A DNA stretch of 64,000 nt from Candidatus Nitrosoglobus terrae (GCF_002356115.1 NZ_AP014836.1:1737091-1801090), one strand, 5' to 3'; counted from the stretch's first letter, positions 16,622 through 28,533 are shown. The notes: generated by a model from the sequence alone, not told the origin. Made by a program: numbers and translations.

Positions 16622-17116
16622 ATAATAAAACCTCTCTAATAATTGAAATTCGAAATGATGATAGATCCATTATTAAGTTTACTTTACTATGTTATCTATT
16701 CCATAAAAGATTAGGCAAAACCCATGCCTGTATTGTTTATATTTATGATTTGATGAAATATCAAAAATATATATAGCTATCTTTATAAGTAAAAGTGTAA
16801 AAATTTATGACAATTTTATCTGGCTATAACAGGAGTATCCTAACCGCTAAAGGCTTATTAAAAGCTGGGTAATTATGATTATTTTCCTAATAAAATCAAT
16901 TCAATAACCGTAATAGCTTAATAGCAATGACCTTAATTTACTTTCGATAAAATCAAGTTTAGGGGAGAATGTTAAATTAATTGACAGTCAGGCCAAGGTG
17001 AGGATAGAGAAGCTGCGAGCACCTTAGGGAACCTTGCCCTATGGCTAATTATCATGAACTCAGTCAGTGTAAAGATTTAGAACAGTGGGGATAATAATAA
17101 GCTGTTGTGAGGTATT
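16622..17116. other. Non-coding gap between hisC and the PEP-CTERM gene
   Basis: About 495 AT-rich bases between the end of hisC and the start of the leftward PEP-CTERM gene, so it should hold that gene's promoter. A 17-codon open frame at 17041-17094 beginning MANYHELSQCKDL looks protein-like but is too short to judge and may be a gene fragment. No tRNA, strong terminator or riboswitch is seen. Confidence 0.45.
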
Positions 17117-18226
17117 CTACTTTTTAGCTTTCGCGCCTTGAACTTTATCTTCGTTGATTAAAATATCTTTTAGAGTCTCGATAAAAATACGATTTTCCTC
17201 TGGAGTGCCCACCGTCACTCGAAGACAATCTGCTAGTAACCCTCCATGACTAGAGAGATTTTTAATCAATATCCCTCGGGATTTAAGGGCAGTAAAAATC
17301 TCCTGAGCTTGATAAGGGAGAGTACGGAATAGAATAAAGTTTGCATCGCTAGGATATATCTGAAGCCCCGGTAATTGCTGCAAAGCATGTTGCAGCGAAG
17401 ATCGATCGGATCGAATATTTTGAGCTTGGCGATCTAATTCCCCTCCATGCTTCAAAGCAAACTCAGTGCTAACTTGGGTGAGCAGGTTAATATTATAGGG
17501 CAATCTTATCTTTTCCAGCTCTCTCATCCAAATGGGGCTACCCACTAGCATTCCTAGTCGAAGGCCCGCTAAACCTACCTTAGAGAGGGTTCTCATCACC
17601 AGTAGCTGATCATAATCACTTAATTGAGGCATAAAAGTTTTGCCTGCAAATACACTGTAAGCTTCATCTACTACCACCAACCCCGGAGCTGCTTCAATAA
17701 TCGTTTGAATTTCTTTCTCTGAAAAAAGATTACCCGTGGGGTTATTCGGGTAAGCCAAAAAAACTACTGCAGGCGCTTGCTTTTGGAGTACCTGCAGCAT
17801 TGCAGGTAAATCCAAAGAAAAATCATCTCGAAGAGGTACGCCTTGATAGCGCAACCCAAGCATGGTTGCAATTTGACGATACATGACAAAGGTGGGTTCA
17901 GGGGCAACAATCACCCGATCTGAGCCTGCCACAGCTAACAATATCATCTGAATGATCTCATCAGATCCATTGCCTAGAATGATCTCTTTATCCTTGGGCA
18001 CTTCCATATAGTGCTGGAGTCTTAGCTTAAGGCTTCGGGATTGAGGATCGGGATAGCGATTGACACTTACCTCTCGCAGCTGTGCTAACCAAGCCTCCAC
18101 AAGCTCAGGGGGCCAAGTGTAAGGATTTTCCATAGCATCTAGCTTAATTAACCCTGCTGCATCCATCACCTGATAAGCAGAGAGCTGCCGTACTTCAGGG
18201 CGAATCCATTGATCTACCCGGTTCAT
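17117..18226 (-). CDS. hisC: Histidinol-phosphate aminotransferase
   Basis: HisC is the PLP enzyme that transaminates imidazole-acetol phosphate in histidine synthesis. The 369 residues show the class I/II aminotransferase fold: LDAMENPYTWP near the N-terminus, LGNGSDEIIQMI, FLAYPNNPTGN, VVDEAYSVFAG and the PLP lysine in RTLSKVGLAGLRLG. It starts 2 bases after hisD ends, in a hisG-hisD-hisC run downstream of murA, a common order in beta- and gammaproteobacteria. No terminator is obvious after it. Confidence 0.96.
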   Translation of the reverse strand: MNRVDQWIRPEVRQLSAYQVMDAAGLIKLDAMENPYTWPPELVEAWLAQLREVSVNRYPDPQSRSLKLRLQHYMEVPKDKEIILGNGSDEIIQMILLAVAGSDRVIVAPEPTFVMYRQIATMLGLRYQGVPLRDDFSLDLPAMLQVLQKQAPAVVFLAYPNNPTGNLFSEKEIQTIIEAAPGLVVVDEAYSVFAGKTFMPQLSDYDQLLVMRTLSKVGLAGLRLGMLVGSPIWMRELEKIRLPYNINLLTQVSTEFALKHGGELDRQAQNIRSDRSSLQHALQQLPGLQIYPSDANFILFRTLPYQAQEIFTALKSRGILIKNLSSHGGLLADCLRVTVGTPEENRIFIETLKDILINEDKVQGAKAKK

Positions 18227-18228
18227 TA

Positions 18229-19525
18229 TTATTTTGCTTTTAAACGGTATTCTGCTGAACGGGCATGAGCGGTGAGTCCTTCGCCACGAGCTAATACGGA
18301 AGCCGCCCGGCCTAAAGTTTGGCTACCTTGAAGTGAGCACTGAATTAGGCTAGATCGTTTTTGAAAATCATATACGCCAAGGGGTGAGCTAAAACGGGCG
18401 GTACGAGAAGTAGGCAACACATGATTCGGACCAGCACAATAATCCCCTAGACTCTCAGCGGTATATCGTCCCATGAAAATAGCACCCGCATGACGAACAC
18501 GAGTCACTAGCGCTTGCGGATCTTTTACCGATAACTCTAAATGCTCAGGGGCAATAAAGTTAATAACCTCTAGCGCCTGATCCAAGCTCTCCACTTCAAT
18601 GAACATACCGCGAGATTGTAAAGAGGCAGTAATAATTTCCCGTCGCTCAAGCGTAGGTAGTAGCCGTACCATAGCCTGCGCTACTTTATCCAGAAAAACA
18701 GGATCGGGGGAAATTAGAATAGCTTGTGCATCCTCATCATGCTCGGCTTGAGAGAATAGATCCATGGCAATCCATTCTGGGTCCGTTTCTCCATCGCAGA
18801 GTACCAGGATTTCAGAAGGACCGGCAATCATATCTATACCTACCTGACCAAAAACTAAACTTTTCGCTGCCGCGACATAGATGTTGCCAGGACCTACGAT
18901 CTTATCAACCCTTGGAATAGTTTCTGTACCAAATGCTAGGGCAGCAATAGCTTGAGCACCTCCAATAGTAAATGCCCGATCCACACCTGCGATAACAGCC
19001 GCAGCCAGTACCAGATCGCTAACTTCACCATGGGGTGATGGAACAACCATAATGAGCTCTGAGACTCCAGCTACTTTTGCCGGCAGAGCATTCATCAGCA
19101 CTGAAGAAGGGTAAGCCGCTTTACCGCCTGGAACATAAAGACCCACCCGATCTAAAGGCCTTACCTGTTGGCCTAGGATAGTGCCATCTGCCTCGGTATA
19201 AGTCCAAGATTCTTGTTTCTGATGATGATGGTAAGCCATAATACGCTCGGCTGCCATTTCCAGTGCTTCCCGCTGTACTATGGGAATAGTAGCCAGTGCA
19301 GCTTGAAGACGCTGAGCTGATATTTCAAGCTCTGTAGCGCTTGCTATCTTTAAGTTATCAAAGCGCTGAGTATATGCTAATAAAGCAGTATCTCCTTGAG
19401 TACGAATAGCATGGATAATATTGCGTACCACGCCTATCACTGCTTCATCGGCGATACCCTCCCAAGATAAGCGCTGCTCTAAACGGGGCCAGAAATCTTT
19501 CTGGGCGATGTTCAACCGAGTAATA

Positions 19526-19533
<8 letters not shown>
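18229..19533 (-). CDS. hisD: Histidinol dehydrogenase
   Basis: HisD is the zinc- and NAD-dependent enzyme that carries out the last two oxidations from L-histidinol to L-histidine. The 434-residue protein has [45 protein letters not shown], the catalytic region [15 protein letters not shown] and FIAPEHLEL with the zinc-site and base residues, and [15 protein letters not shown]. Its start overlaps the end of hisG by 8 bases, and hisC follows after 2 bases, so translation of the three genes is tightly linked. Confidence 0.97.
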
Positions 19534-21482
<1,949 letters not shown>

Positions 21483-21512
21483 CTATTTTTTATAAGCTGA
21501 GCAGAAAAATTT

Positions 21513-21740
21513 CTAATTTTCTCCAGGTGCTTGGGTACGTAGAGCTAAGGCATGCAACTTAGATTTAAAACTATCACCTAACGCTTGATATACCATCCGA
21601 TGGCGCTCAAGTAAGCTTTTATTACTAAAGTGCTCATATATTACAAGAGCCTCAAAGTGGAATCCATCCTCGCTATATACGGTTACCTCCGCTCCAAGCA
21701 AGCTCGTTTCTATCATATGTTTGATTGTATTAGCGTCCAT
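21513..21740 (-). CDS. ibaG: BolA-family protein IbaG
   Basis: A 75-residue BolA/IbaG protein, which partners monothiol glutaredoxins in iron-sulfur cluster handling. Seen are the N-terminal IKHMIETSLLGAEVTVYSEDGFHFEALVI and the FSNKSLLERHRMVYQALGD stretch with the helix-turn-helix-like motif and the invariant histidine. Its place between the mla operon and murA matches E. coli and many other gammaproteobacteria (mlaFEDCB-ibaG-murA). A hairpin 95 bases upstream suggests it may be transcribed separately from mla. Confidence 0.93.
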   Translation of the reverse strand: MDANTIKHMIETSLLGAEVTVYSEDGFHFEALVIYEHFSNKSLLERHRMVYQALGDSFKSKLHALALRTQAPGEN

Positions 21741-21834
21741 TTAAGTTATTCCAATTTAAATCCGTATAGGCAAAAAATTCCTATTCATAGCCTGAATAGT
21801 ATATTCCTCTTTCTTCTATTTCCCTGCGCTTAAA

Positions 21835-21854
21835 AGACTCTTTATAAAGAGTCT
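21835..21854 (-). terminator. Probable terminator after mlaB
   Basis: AGACTCTTTATAAAGAGTCT is a perfect 20-base palindrome. On the minus strand it is followed by TTTAAG, a short T-rich stretch. It lies 58 bases downstream of mlaB and before ibaG, so it would separate the Mla genes from ibaG-murA-his. Confidence 0.55.
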
Positions 21855-21911
21855 ATTGAGCTAAGAATGCTCAAATATAGAAAGATAACTCCTGAGAAAA
21901 TAACTACCTCC

Positions 21912-22214
21912 TCAGCGTAGACGGAAGACTTGATCTAAGTTGTAAGATTTAGCAAGCGCTAGCATTTGATTTGGGATATTTAAAAATTGAAGCGTTTTAT
22001 TTTTTCTGCTTGCATAACGCACCCACGCAATAAGCAGAACAAGGCCAGCACTATCGGTATGGGATATTTCCTGTAAATCAATATAAAGATCTTCTCCCTC
22101 CGTCATATCAAACAAAACCATTCCTTTTTCATCAACCCCTGATACGGTATTAAAGGTCAATTCACCTATAATCCGAAAATCTCCGTTTTGTGCTGATTCA
22201 ATATGCAAAGCCAT
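21912..22214 (-). CDS. mlaB: STAS-domain component of the Mla phospholipid transporter
   Basis: A 100-residue STAS protein that binds the MlaF ATPase and stabilises the MlaFEDB complex on the cytoplasmic face. Typical parts are DLYIDLQEISHTDSAGLVLLIAWVRYASRKNKTLQFLNIP, with the conserved D-SAG loop. Its ATG follows the mlaC stop with no spacing (TAA directly before ATG). It is the last gene of the mlaFEDCB run, with a probable terminator behind it. Confidence 0.9.
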   Translation of the reverse strand: MALHIESAQNGDFRIIGELTFNTVSGVDEKGMVLFDMTEGEDLYIDLQEISHTDSAGLVLLIAWVRYASRKNKTLQFLNIPNQMLALAKSYNLDQVFRLR

Positions 22215-22856
22215 TTATGCTCCAGCTTTCTTATTTTTTTCAGCTAGCTTTTCAATCAATTGATCAAGCCCTCCATTTCGAATTTGAGAAGCAAAATCAG
22301 CTCGATAATTGGTCACTAAACTCACACCATCAACGGCAACATTAAAAATTTTCCAGCTACCATTTTTATTATAAAGATGCACATTCATGAGTATAGAAGG
22401 ACTGCCCTCACCTGGCTGAATTTCAAGTCGCACTATAGTATCATTTGCTTCAGCCGATCCACGGATCGGTAAATAATGAACCTTCTGCTCAGAGTATTTC
22501 AGTAAAGCTACAGAATAGGTTCGTACTATAAGTACACGAAACTCATTCGTAAACCGTTGTCGCTGCTCTAGCGTAGCTTGCCGCCAATACTTCCCTAAAG
22601 CCAGCTGGGCTACACGCCAAAAATCAAAATGAGGTACTACAATATTCTCAACTATAGAGTAAATACGATCAGGGTGATCATCCAACTCTTTTTGATGCGC
22701 TTTAACCGTTTTTAACAAACGATCTGAGGTTTGTCTCACTAGATCCTGGGCAGAGGCTGTAGATAAACCGTCAGCAGAAACTGACAAGGGCGTAGCCCCC
22801 CACCCAATTATCACTAATATCAAGATAGTACTATATAGCTTTCTCTTGTGATTCAT
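22215..22856 (-). CDS. mlaC: Periplasmic phospholipid-binding protein MlaC
   Basis: MlaC (Ttg2D) shuttles phospholipids across the periplasm between the MlaA complex in the outer membrane and MlaFEDB in the inner membrane. The 213-residue product has a signal peptide (ILVIIGWGATPLSVSA, cleavage near residue 28) and the family body: IVENIVVPHFDFWRVAQLALGKYWRQATLEQRQRFTNEFR, then SWKIFNVAVDGVSLVTNYRADFASQI near the C-terminus. Length is normal. It lies 60 bases after mlaD and abuts mlaB. Confidence 0.94.
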   Translation of the reverse strand: MNHKRKLYSTILILVIIGWGATPLSVSADGLSTASAQDLVRQTSDRLLKTVKAHQKELDDHPDRIYSIVENIVVPHFDFWRVAQLALGKYWRQATLEQRQRFTNEFRVLIVRTYSVALLKYSEQKVHYLPIRGSAEANDTIVRLEIQPGEGSPSILMNVHLYNKNGSWKIFNVAVDGVSLVTNYRADFASQIRNGGLDQLIEKLAEKNKKAGA

Positions 22857-22916
22857 TATCTAGTTACTCAATGGTAATGCCATTAAAATAAAGCCAGCTA
22901 AATTCCATTAATCCAC

Positions 22917-23393
22917 TTACTTAGAATCCCCAGCAGCCTTACTGTAAATAAACTGGCCAATAAGCTTCTCTAACACTAAAGCAGATTGAGTAAGGGTTAT
23001 CTCGCTACCTTCCTTAAGATAAGTGTCCGATCCCCCTGGCTCTAATGCAACATATTGCTCCCCAAGTAACCCTGCTGTGTAAATACTCGCCGAAGTATCA
23101 TCCGGTAGATAATCATACTCAGAATTAATTCGAATGATTACCTCTGCTTCGTAGGTTTGGGGATCAATCTTTATTGAGGCAATTCGACCTACAGTTACCC
23201 CAGATAGGGTAACCGCAGATCGCACTTTAAGCGTTCCAATATTCTGGAATTTTGCAGTTACCGAGTAGGTATTTTCTTTATTAATGAGACTTAAATTACT
23301 TACTTTTATGGCTAGTATAAATAGTGCTATTAGACCCGCAGCTACAAACACACCCACAGTAAGCTCCACCGCTGGAGATTGTCTCATCGTCAT
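22917..23393 (-). CDS. mlaD: MCE-domain protein MlaD
   Basis: MlaD forms the hexameric lipid-binding ring of the Mla transporter, anchored in the inner membrane by one N-terminal helix ([22 protein letters not shown]) and projecting an MCE domain into the periplasm. The 158-residue protein has [22 protein letters not shown] and [14 protein letters not shown], the pore-loop region. The C-terminal [18 protein letters not shown] is the hydrophobic tail helix. The ATG overlaps the end of mlaE by 4 bases. Confidence 0.94.
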   Translation of the reverse strand: MTMRQSPAVELTVGVFVAAGLIALFILAIKVSNLSLINKENTYSVTAKFQNIGTLKVRSAVTLSGVTVGRIASIKIDPQTYEAEVIIRINSEYDYLPDDTSASIYTAGLLGEQYVALEPGGSDTYLKEGSEITLTQSALVLEKLIGQFIYSKAAGDSK

Positions 23394-24172
23394 CCAGCCC
23401 CAAACATTAATGCCGTTAGTACAAAATCTAGTGCTAACACGGCAAATGCGGAATGGACAACCGTACGAGTAGTTGCTTGAGCCACTCCTTCAGAAGTAGG
23501 AATCGCATCATAGCCCTCAAAAACCGCTATCCAAGTCGCTACAACTCCAAATACAATACTTTTAATAATACCGTTAAGCACATCTTCCTCCCAATCAGTC
23601 TTAGCTTGCATCTGTGACCAAAAGGCACCGTCATCTACTCCTAATAATCCTACACCTACAAAATACCCTCCTGCTACCCCCACAACACTAAACATTGCTG
23701 TTAGCAGAGGCATAGAAATACAGCCAGCAAAGAATCGAGGCGCTGCAACTCGGCGTATTGGATCAACCGCCATCATCTCCATTCCAGAGAGTTGCTCGGT
23801 AGCCTTCATTAACCCAATTTCAGCAGTCAGGGCAGATCCTGCCCGCCCAGCAAAGAGTAAAGCACTAATCACTGGCCCCAATTCCCGAACTAAAGAAAGA
23901 GAGACCATTACCCCTAGCGATTGTTCGGCTCCAAAATCCACGAGCGTATTATAACCTTGAAGTCCCAACACCATACCCACAAAGACCCCAGACACCACAA
24001 TAATAGGTACTGTTAATACCCCCACTGAGTACATCTGAGCAACCACTAAAGAGAACCGCAGTAACAAAGTAGTACAGCTAAGGAAAAGCTGGATCAGAAA
24101 AAGGTGGCTACGGCATAGACGTTTAAAGGTTCCTATTCCCTGATAGCCTAAATAACGAAGAGATTTAATCAC
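23390..24172 (-). CDS. mlaE: Mla transporter permease MlaE
   Basis: MlaE is the dimeric permease of the phospholipid ABC transporter. The 260 residues contain five or six membrane segments and the family motifs [44 protein letters not shown] and the C-terminal [12 protein letters not shown]. It overlaps mlaF and mlaD by 4 bases each, so the three are translationally coupled. Length is as in E. coli. Confidence 0.95.
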   Translation of the reverse strand: MIKSLRYLGYQGIGTFKRLCRSHLFLIQLFLSCTTLLLRFSLVVAQMYSVGVLTVPIIVVSGVFVGMVLGLQGYNTLVDFGAEQSLGVMVSLSLVRELGPVISALLFAGRAGSALTAEIGLMKATEQLSGMEMMAVDPIRRVAAPRFFAGCISMPLLTAMFSVVGVAGGYFVGVGLLGVDDGAFWSQMQAKTDWEEDVLNGIIKSIVFGVVATWIAVFEGYDAIPTSEGVAQATTRTVVHSAFAVLALDFVLTALMFGAG

Positions 24173-25083
24173 GTAGGCTCCACTATAGCACGTCGTTTAA
24201 ATAAGGATTTAACTCCACTTAGAAAATGAGAAGAGGCTCGCTCTGCCCCTGCCAATAAATCTTCACTGTAATCTATACCTGGATAATGAAATGGCACAGG
24301 CCCATCGGGTAAACCCTGCATAAACTGTTTAACCGCTGCTGAATTAGAGCAATAGATTTGTTCAGGTGCACCATGATCTATTACTTTTCCTTCCGATAAA
24401 ATATATATATAGTCCGAAATAGAGGCAGCTTCTTGGACATCGTGGGAGACGATGATACTCGTTAGACCTAAAGCATCATTAAGCTCGCGTATCAGCTGCA
24501 CCAAGGTACCCATAGAGATAGGATCTTGGCCAGTGAAAGGCTCATCATACATAATTATCATGGGATCTAAAGCAATAGCCCGGGCTAAAGCAACGCGACG
24601 AGCCATACCTCCAGAGAGTTCATTAGGCATCAGGTAACGAGCGCAGCGTAAACCCACGGCTTGAAGTTTAATAAGGACTAAATCTCGAATCATAGATTCA
24701 GATAAACGGGTATGTTCGCGTAATGGGAAAGCGACATTATCAAATACGGAAAAATCAGTAAGTAAAGCGCCCGTTTGAAATAACATGCCAATACGTCGAC
24801 GTAAAGCATAAAGCCTCCTACTAGATAAAGTAGGGACATTACAGTTATCCACTTCAATTGTACCTGAATGAGGGTATAGCTGTCCGCCGATCAACCGTAA
24901 CAAAGTAGTTTTACCTGTTCCGCTAGGCCCCATAATAGCCGTTACCTTACCCCGCTGGATATCAATATCAATGCCCTTAAAAATAGGACGGCTGCCATGG
25001 AAGAAATGCAAATCCCGAATTTTTACTAAAAGTGTATCAAATTCTGTATTCATACTCATTAACTTATTGATTTCATTTTCCAT
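24169..25083 (-). CDS. mlaF: Mla transporter ATP-binding protein MlaF
   Basis: The ATPase of the Mla phospholipid transporter. It has Walker A ([16 protein letters not shown]), the ABC signature [19 protein letters not shown], Walker B ([14 protein letters not shown]) and the switch histidine ([11 protein letters not shown]). At 304 residues it is longer than E. coli MlaF because of a C-terminal extension of about 35 residues ([20 protein letters not shown] onward); such tails contact MlaB in the family. Internal ATGs at residues 9 and 11 are possible alternative starts. Confidence 0.94.
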   Translation of the reverse strand: MENEINKLMSMNTEFDTLLVKIRDLHFFHGSRPIFKGIDIDIQRGKVTAIMGPSGTGKTTLLRLIGGQLYPHSGTIEVDNCNVPTLSSRRLYALRRRIGMLFQTGALLTDFSVFDNVAFPLREHTRLSESMIRDLVLIKLQAVGLRCARYLMPNELSGGMARRVALARAIALDPMIIMYDEPFTGQDPISMGTLVQLIRELNDALGLTSIIVSHDVQEAASISDYIYILSEGKVIDHGAPEQIYCSNSAAVKQFMQGLPDGPVPFHYPGIDYSEDLLAGAERASSHFLSGVKSLFKRRAIVEPT

Positions 25084-25432
25084 TAACTCAGCTTACCATC
25101 ATTCCCTAGGCAGCTAAAGAACATACTTAGGTCAAAACCTAAGACTCATTTTTAGTTTTCCTAGCACATCAATTTCGCTATATTTAAGGAGTACGATAAT
25201 TAATTCATTAGCGTTATAGCTTTAAAGTTGATCCACGTTCATCTACCATGCGATGATAGGGATTACTTAGATTTCAGGTTGAAAACTATCAAAAATATAG
25301 TGGATATTACCCAGAGATCAATGAAAAAATATATTTTATCAGGAATTAAGCTAGCTATTGGTGTTAGCAGTAGATCTTTAAATCTATAGCGAGCTATTAA
25401 AAATCTACTTTGAACGTAAATCGATCGGAATC
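25084..25432. other. Intergenic region between divergent mlaF and mlaA
   Basis: About 350 AT-rich bases that must hold promoters for both the mla operon and mlaA. A 22-codon ORF (25321-25389) beginning MKKYILSGIKLAIG lies just upstream of mlaA on the same strand; it looks like a truncated signal peptide or leader and may be chance. No strong terminator, palindrome or riboswitch is seen. Confidence 0.4.
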
Positions 25433-26260
25433 ATGAACTGGGCGCCTATAATAACATCGTGGAATCGATATAAATTACTACTACTTATTAGCTTATTAGC
25501 TGGTTGCACCGCCGTAGCCCATAAAGATCCCAAAGATCCCTATGAGAGCTTCAACCGCTCGATGTACAAATTTAACGATAAGGTAGATCGCCATTTTATG
25601 AAACCTGTAGCTAAAGGTTATCATAAAGTCATACCGGGGCCCGTTAATAAAGGTATCTCTAATTTCTTTAGCAATATTCAGGATTTAATCGTCACTGCAA
25701 ACGATATCCTTCAAGGAAAATTTCAGCAAGGATTAACGGATTTTGCCCGTTTTTTAACTAATACCACTGTGGGGGTAGCCGGTTTTATTGATGTCGCAAG
25801 CTCAGGTGGTATGGTGAAACACGAGGAAGATTTTGGGCAAACGTTAGGGGTTTGGGGCTTTCATACTGGTCCTTATCTGGTACTGCCTTTTCTGGGACCA
25901 AGTTCTGTTAGAGATGGGGTTGGTCTGGGAGTCAATGCAGCTGCTTGGCCTGTTACCTATTTGAACAATCTGTGGATACAAACTGGGCTGTCTGGCGTAC
26001 GAACAATAGATCTCAGAGCAGATCTTCTTCAAGCTACGGATATCTTGCAACAAGCAGCTTTAGACCCCTATGTTTATGTTCGCGAGGCTTATCTGCAGCG
26101 CCGGAAATTCCTAGTATATGACGGCAAAATACCTGAAAGTGAAATGTCTAAGGAAGAAGAATTCGAATTTGATGATGAAGGTGCACCTGAAGAGCCTGCC
26201 GAAATTCCTGCTCCAGTTCCTACTGAGATCCCCTCAAAACCGCTATCATCACAGAAATAA
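25433..26260 (+). CDS. mlaA: Outer-membrane lipoprotein MlaA (VacJ)
   Basis: MlaA is the outer-membrane component that removes phospholipids from the outer leaflet and hands them to MlaC. The 275-residue precursor has a lipobox LISLLAGC (lipidated Cys near residue 25) followed by DPYESFNRSMYKFNDKVDRHFMKPVAKGY, FSNIQDLIVTANDILQGK, and EDFGQTLGVWGFHTGPYLVLPFLGPSSVRDGVG, all diagnostic. The C-terminus carries an acidic, proline-rich extension (EEEFEFDDEGAPEEPAEIP). In E. coli mlaA is unlinked from mlaFEDCB; here it is next to the operon and divergent. Confidence 0.95.
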   Translation: MNWAPIITSWNRYKLLLLISLLAGCTAVAHKDPKDPYESFNRSMYKFNDKVDRHFMKPVAKGYHKVIPGPVNKGISNFFSNIQDLIVTANDILQGKFQQGLTDFARFLTNTTVGVAGFIDVASSGGMVKHEEDFGQTLGVWGFHTGPYLVLPFLGPSSVRDGVGLGVNAAAWPVTYLNNLWIQTGLSGVRTIDLRADLLQATDILQQAALDPYVYVREAYLQRRKFLVYDGKIPESEMSKEEEFEFDDEGAPEEPAEIPAPVPTEIPSKPLSSQK

Positions 26261-26395
26261 GATTATCAGCAACCATATCCCTAAGCTAGCTCAGCTCATA
26301 TAATATAGTTAGGGAAAAACCCTTAACCGCTCAGCTTTTGCGCCCTGTTAATTCTAGAATAACGCTAGAAACGTTTTATTAGCTCAAAAATTACT

Positions 26396-27406
26396 ATGAC
26401 ACCCCATCCATTAGGCTTATCTTCAATAGGCGACGATATCGATAAACGACTCGCCCAGTTAGGAGCAGCAGTCATTGAAACTGAAGCTAACGCAGTTGCT
26501 GCATTAAAATCTAGGATTAATAGTTATTTTGTTACTGCTTGTAAATACATGCTGGCCTGCACAGGCCGTATTGTTATCCTCGGCATGGGTAAATCAGGCC
26601 ATATCGGCGCTAAAATTGCGGCAACCCTTGCTAGCACCGGTACCCCTGCTTTTTTTGTCCACCCTGGAGAAGCTAGCCATGGGGATTTAGGTATGATCAC
26701 TGAAAAAGATGTGGTGCTAGCTCTTTCCAATTCCGGAGAAACTGAGGAGATTTGTGTTCTACTCCCCCTTATAAAACGCCTCGGTATTCCATTGATAGCC
26801 TTAACCAGCGAACCACAGTCGACCCTTGGAAAAGCAGCTGATATTCACATTGACATCAGCGTAGAAAAAGAAGCTTGTCCATTAGGATTGGCTCCAACTG
26901 CAAGTACCACAGCAACCCTGGCAATGGGTGATGCTCTCGCTATTGCCTTATTAGAGGCGCGAGGATTTACGGCAGAAGATTTCGCTCGCTCTCATCCGGG
27001 GGGCCGCCTAGGACGGCGTCTCCTGCTTCGCATTAACGATATTATGCACACAGGGGAAGAAATTCCAATTGTTACAGATGAGGTTTCCCTGAGTAGCGCT
27101 TTACTGGAAATGACTCGAAAAGGATTAGGAATGACCGCTATAGTGAATAAACAAAATTGCGTAGCAGGAATATTTACCGATGGTGATTTACGTCGAACTC
27201 TAGACCGAGAAATTAATATCCATACCACACCTATTACCCAGGTAATGACCATCCACTATAAAACCATGAGTCCTGATCTGCTTGCAGCTGAGGCATTACA
27301 AATGATGCAACGTTATCGTATTAATGCGCTCTTAATTGTTGATCAGTCCCAGCATTTAATTGGTGCTTTAAACATGCACGACCTGCTTCGAGCAGGTGTC
27401 TTATAA
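26396..27406 (+). CDS. kdsD: D-arabinose 5-phosphate isomerase
   Basis: KdsD converts ribulose 5-phosphate to arabinose 5-phosphate for Kdo synthesis. The 336-residue protein has an N-terminal SIS domain (IVILGMGKSGHIGAKIAATLASTGTPAFFVHPGEASHGDLG, LALSNSGETEEI) and two C-terminal CBS domains (from about residue 210). The KSGHIG and SxSGxT loops bind the sugar phosphate. It heads the kdsD-kdsC-lptCAB-rpoN-pts run. kdsC follows without a gap. Confidence 0.95.
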   Translation: MTPHPLGLSSIGDDIDKRLAQLGAAVIETEANAVAALKSRINSYFVTACKYMLACTGRIVILGMGKSGHIGAKIAATLASTGTPAFFVHPGEASHGDLGMITEKDVVLALSNSGETEEICVLLPLIKRLGIPLIALTSEPQSTLGKAADIHIDISVEKEACPLGLAPTASTTATLAMGDALAIALLEARGFTAEDFARSHPGGRLGRRLLLRINDIMHTGEEIPIVTDEVSLSSALLEMTRKGLGMTAIVNKQNCVAGIFTDGDLRRTLDREINIHTTPITQVMTIHYKTMSPDLLAAEALQMMQRYRINALLIVDQSQHLIGALNMHDLLRAGVL

Positions 27407-27419
27407 AGAGGCGATTAAA

Positions 27420-27953
27420 TTGCTTCACCCTACGCATGATATCTTAGACAAGGCTTTAGTAATAAAGCTTGCTATTTTCGATGTTGACGGAGTATTGACC
27501 GATGGTGGACTCCACTTTGGCAGCAATGGCCAAGAGTATAAAGTTTTTCACGCACGGGATGGTCACGGGATGAAAATGCTCCAGCATACGGGAGTTAGGA
27601 TTGGAATCATTACTGGCCGAACCTCGCTAGTTGTTGACCATCGCATGAAAGATCTCGGAATAATTGATGTCTATCAAGGACAACAACCTAAGCTACCTGC
27701 TTATGAACACCTACTACAAAAATGTAAACTCCAACCCCATGAAATTGCTTATGTAGGCGATGATTTAGTGGATTTAGCCATCATGCAGCGAGTAGGGTTA
27801 GCGATTACTGTCCAAGATGCTCATCCCCTAGTCAAACAGCATGCCCATTGGATTACTCCTAACGTAGGCGGACGAGGTGCTGCTCGTGACGTCTGTGAAC
27901 TCATTATGGAAGCTCAAGGCACTTTCAAAGCGTTACTGGAGAGTCATTATTAA
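27420..27953 (+). CDS. kdsC: 3-deoxy-D-manno-octulosonate 8-phosphate phosphatase
   Basis: KdsC is a HAD-superfamily C0 phosphatase releasing Kdo from Kdo 8-phosphate. It shows the nucleophile motif LAIFDVDGVLTDG, motif II IITGRTS and motif III/IV YVGDDLVDLAIMQRVGLAI. No ATG fits. A TTG at 27420 with AAGAGG 8 bases upstream gives 177 residues and is preferred. An in-frame GTG at 27396 would overlap kdsD and give 185 residues. Either way the gene is translationally close to kdsD. Confidence 0.93.
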   Translation: MLHPTHDILDKALVIKLAIFDVDGVLTDGGLHFGSNGQEYKVFHARDGHGMKMLQHTGVRIGIITGRTSLVVDHRMKDLGIIDVYQGQQPKLPAYEHLLQKCKLQPHEIAYVGDDLVDLAIMQRVGLAITVQDAHPLVKQHAHWITPNVGGRGAARDVCELIMEAQGTFKALLESHY

Positions 27954-28533
27954 ATCAGCGCGCACTTGGGGTATTGTAGCGCTTGTACTTATCGCCACTT
28001 TAACCGCTTGGGAATTATTGCGTGAAGAACCTACATCCCAGCCCAGCCTTAATATCGATTCAAACTCACGTACTATAGATTATTTTATGGAGCAGTTTAT
28101 CTCAACAGTGATAGATCAGAAAGGTTTACTTCTCTACCAATTATCAGGCGCTTATATGGCTCATTATCCCGATAACGACACTATAGATATCACTGCACCT
28201 CACATGTTGTTTTATCATCAGGTTGCAACTCCCAGCTGGGATGTTATTGCTGAGCGGGGGCTGACTAATAGCAATGGTGATGAAATTTATCTTCTGGGTA
28301 AAGTAATTATCCATCAACTTAAGGACAGCTCCCAAACCAGCCACATGAAGATATTAACTCGAGATGTACGAGTTGAGCCTGCTGCAAAATATGCTGAGAC
28401 TCAGCAGCCAGCTACTTTATTAGATAATTATGGAAGAACTGATGGTATAGGCGCCAGAATCTACTTTAAAGAGGAGCGTGTAGAAATTTTATCTCAAGTT
28501 AGAGGAGACTATGCCGCAGCAGATAAGCCTTAG
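27877..28533 (+). CDS. lptC: LPS export ABC transporter periplasmic protein LptC
   Basis: LptC sits in the inner membrane with one N-terminal helix (TWGIVALVLIATLTAWELL) and a beta-jellyroll periplasmic domain that passes LPS from LptB2FG to LptA. Family features are SRTIDYFMEQFISTVIDQKGLLLYQLSGAYMAHYPDND and [13 protein letters not shown] at the end. The start is unclear: the ATG at 27877 and a GTG at 27895 both lie inside kdsC, and no standard start lies just before the membrane helix. Long overlap with kdsC is therefore real or a rarer start is used. Identity rests on sequence and position before lptA. Confidence 0.9.
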   Translation: MLLVTSVNSLWKLKALSKRYWRVIIKSARTWGIVALVLIATLTAWELLREEPTSQPSLNIDSNSRTIDYFMEQFISTVIDQKGLLLYQLSGAYMAHYPDNDTIDITAPHMLFYHQVATPSWDVIAERGLTNSNGDEIYLLGKVIIHQLKDSSQTSHMKILTRDVRVEPAAKYAETQQPATLLDNYGRTDGIGARIYFKEERVEILSQVRGDYAAADKP

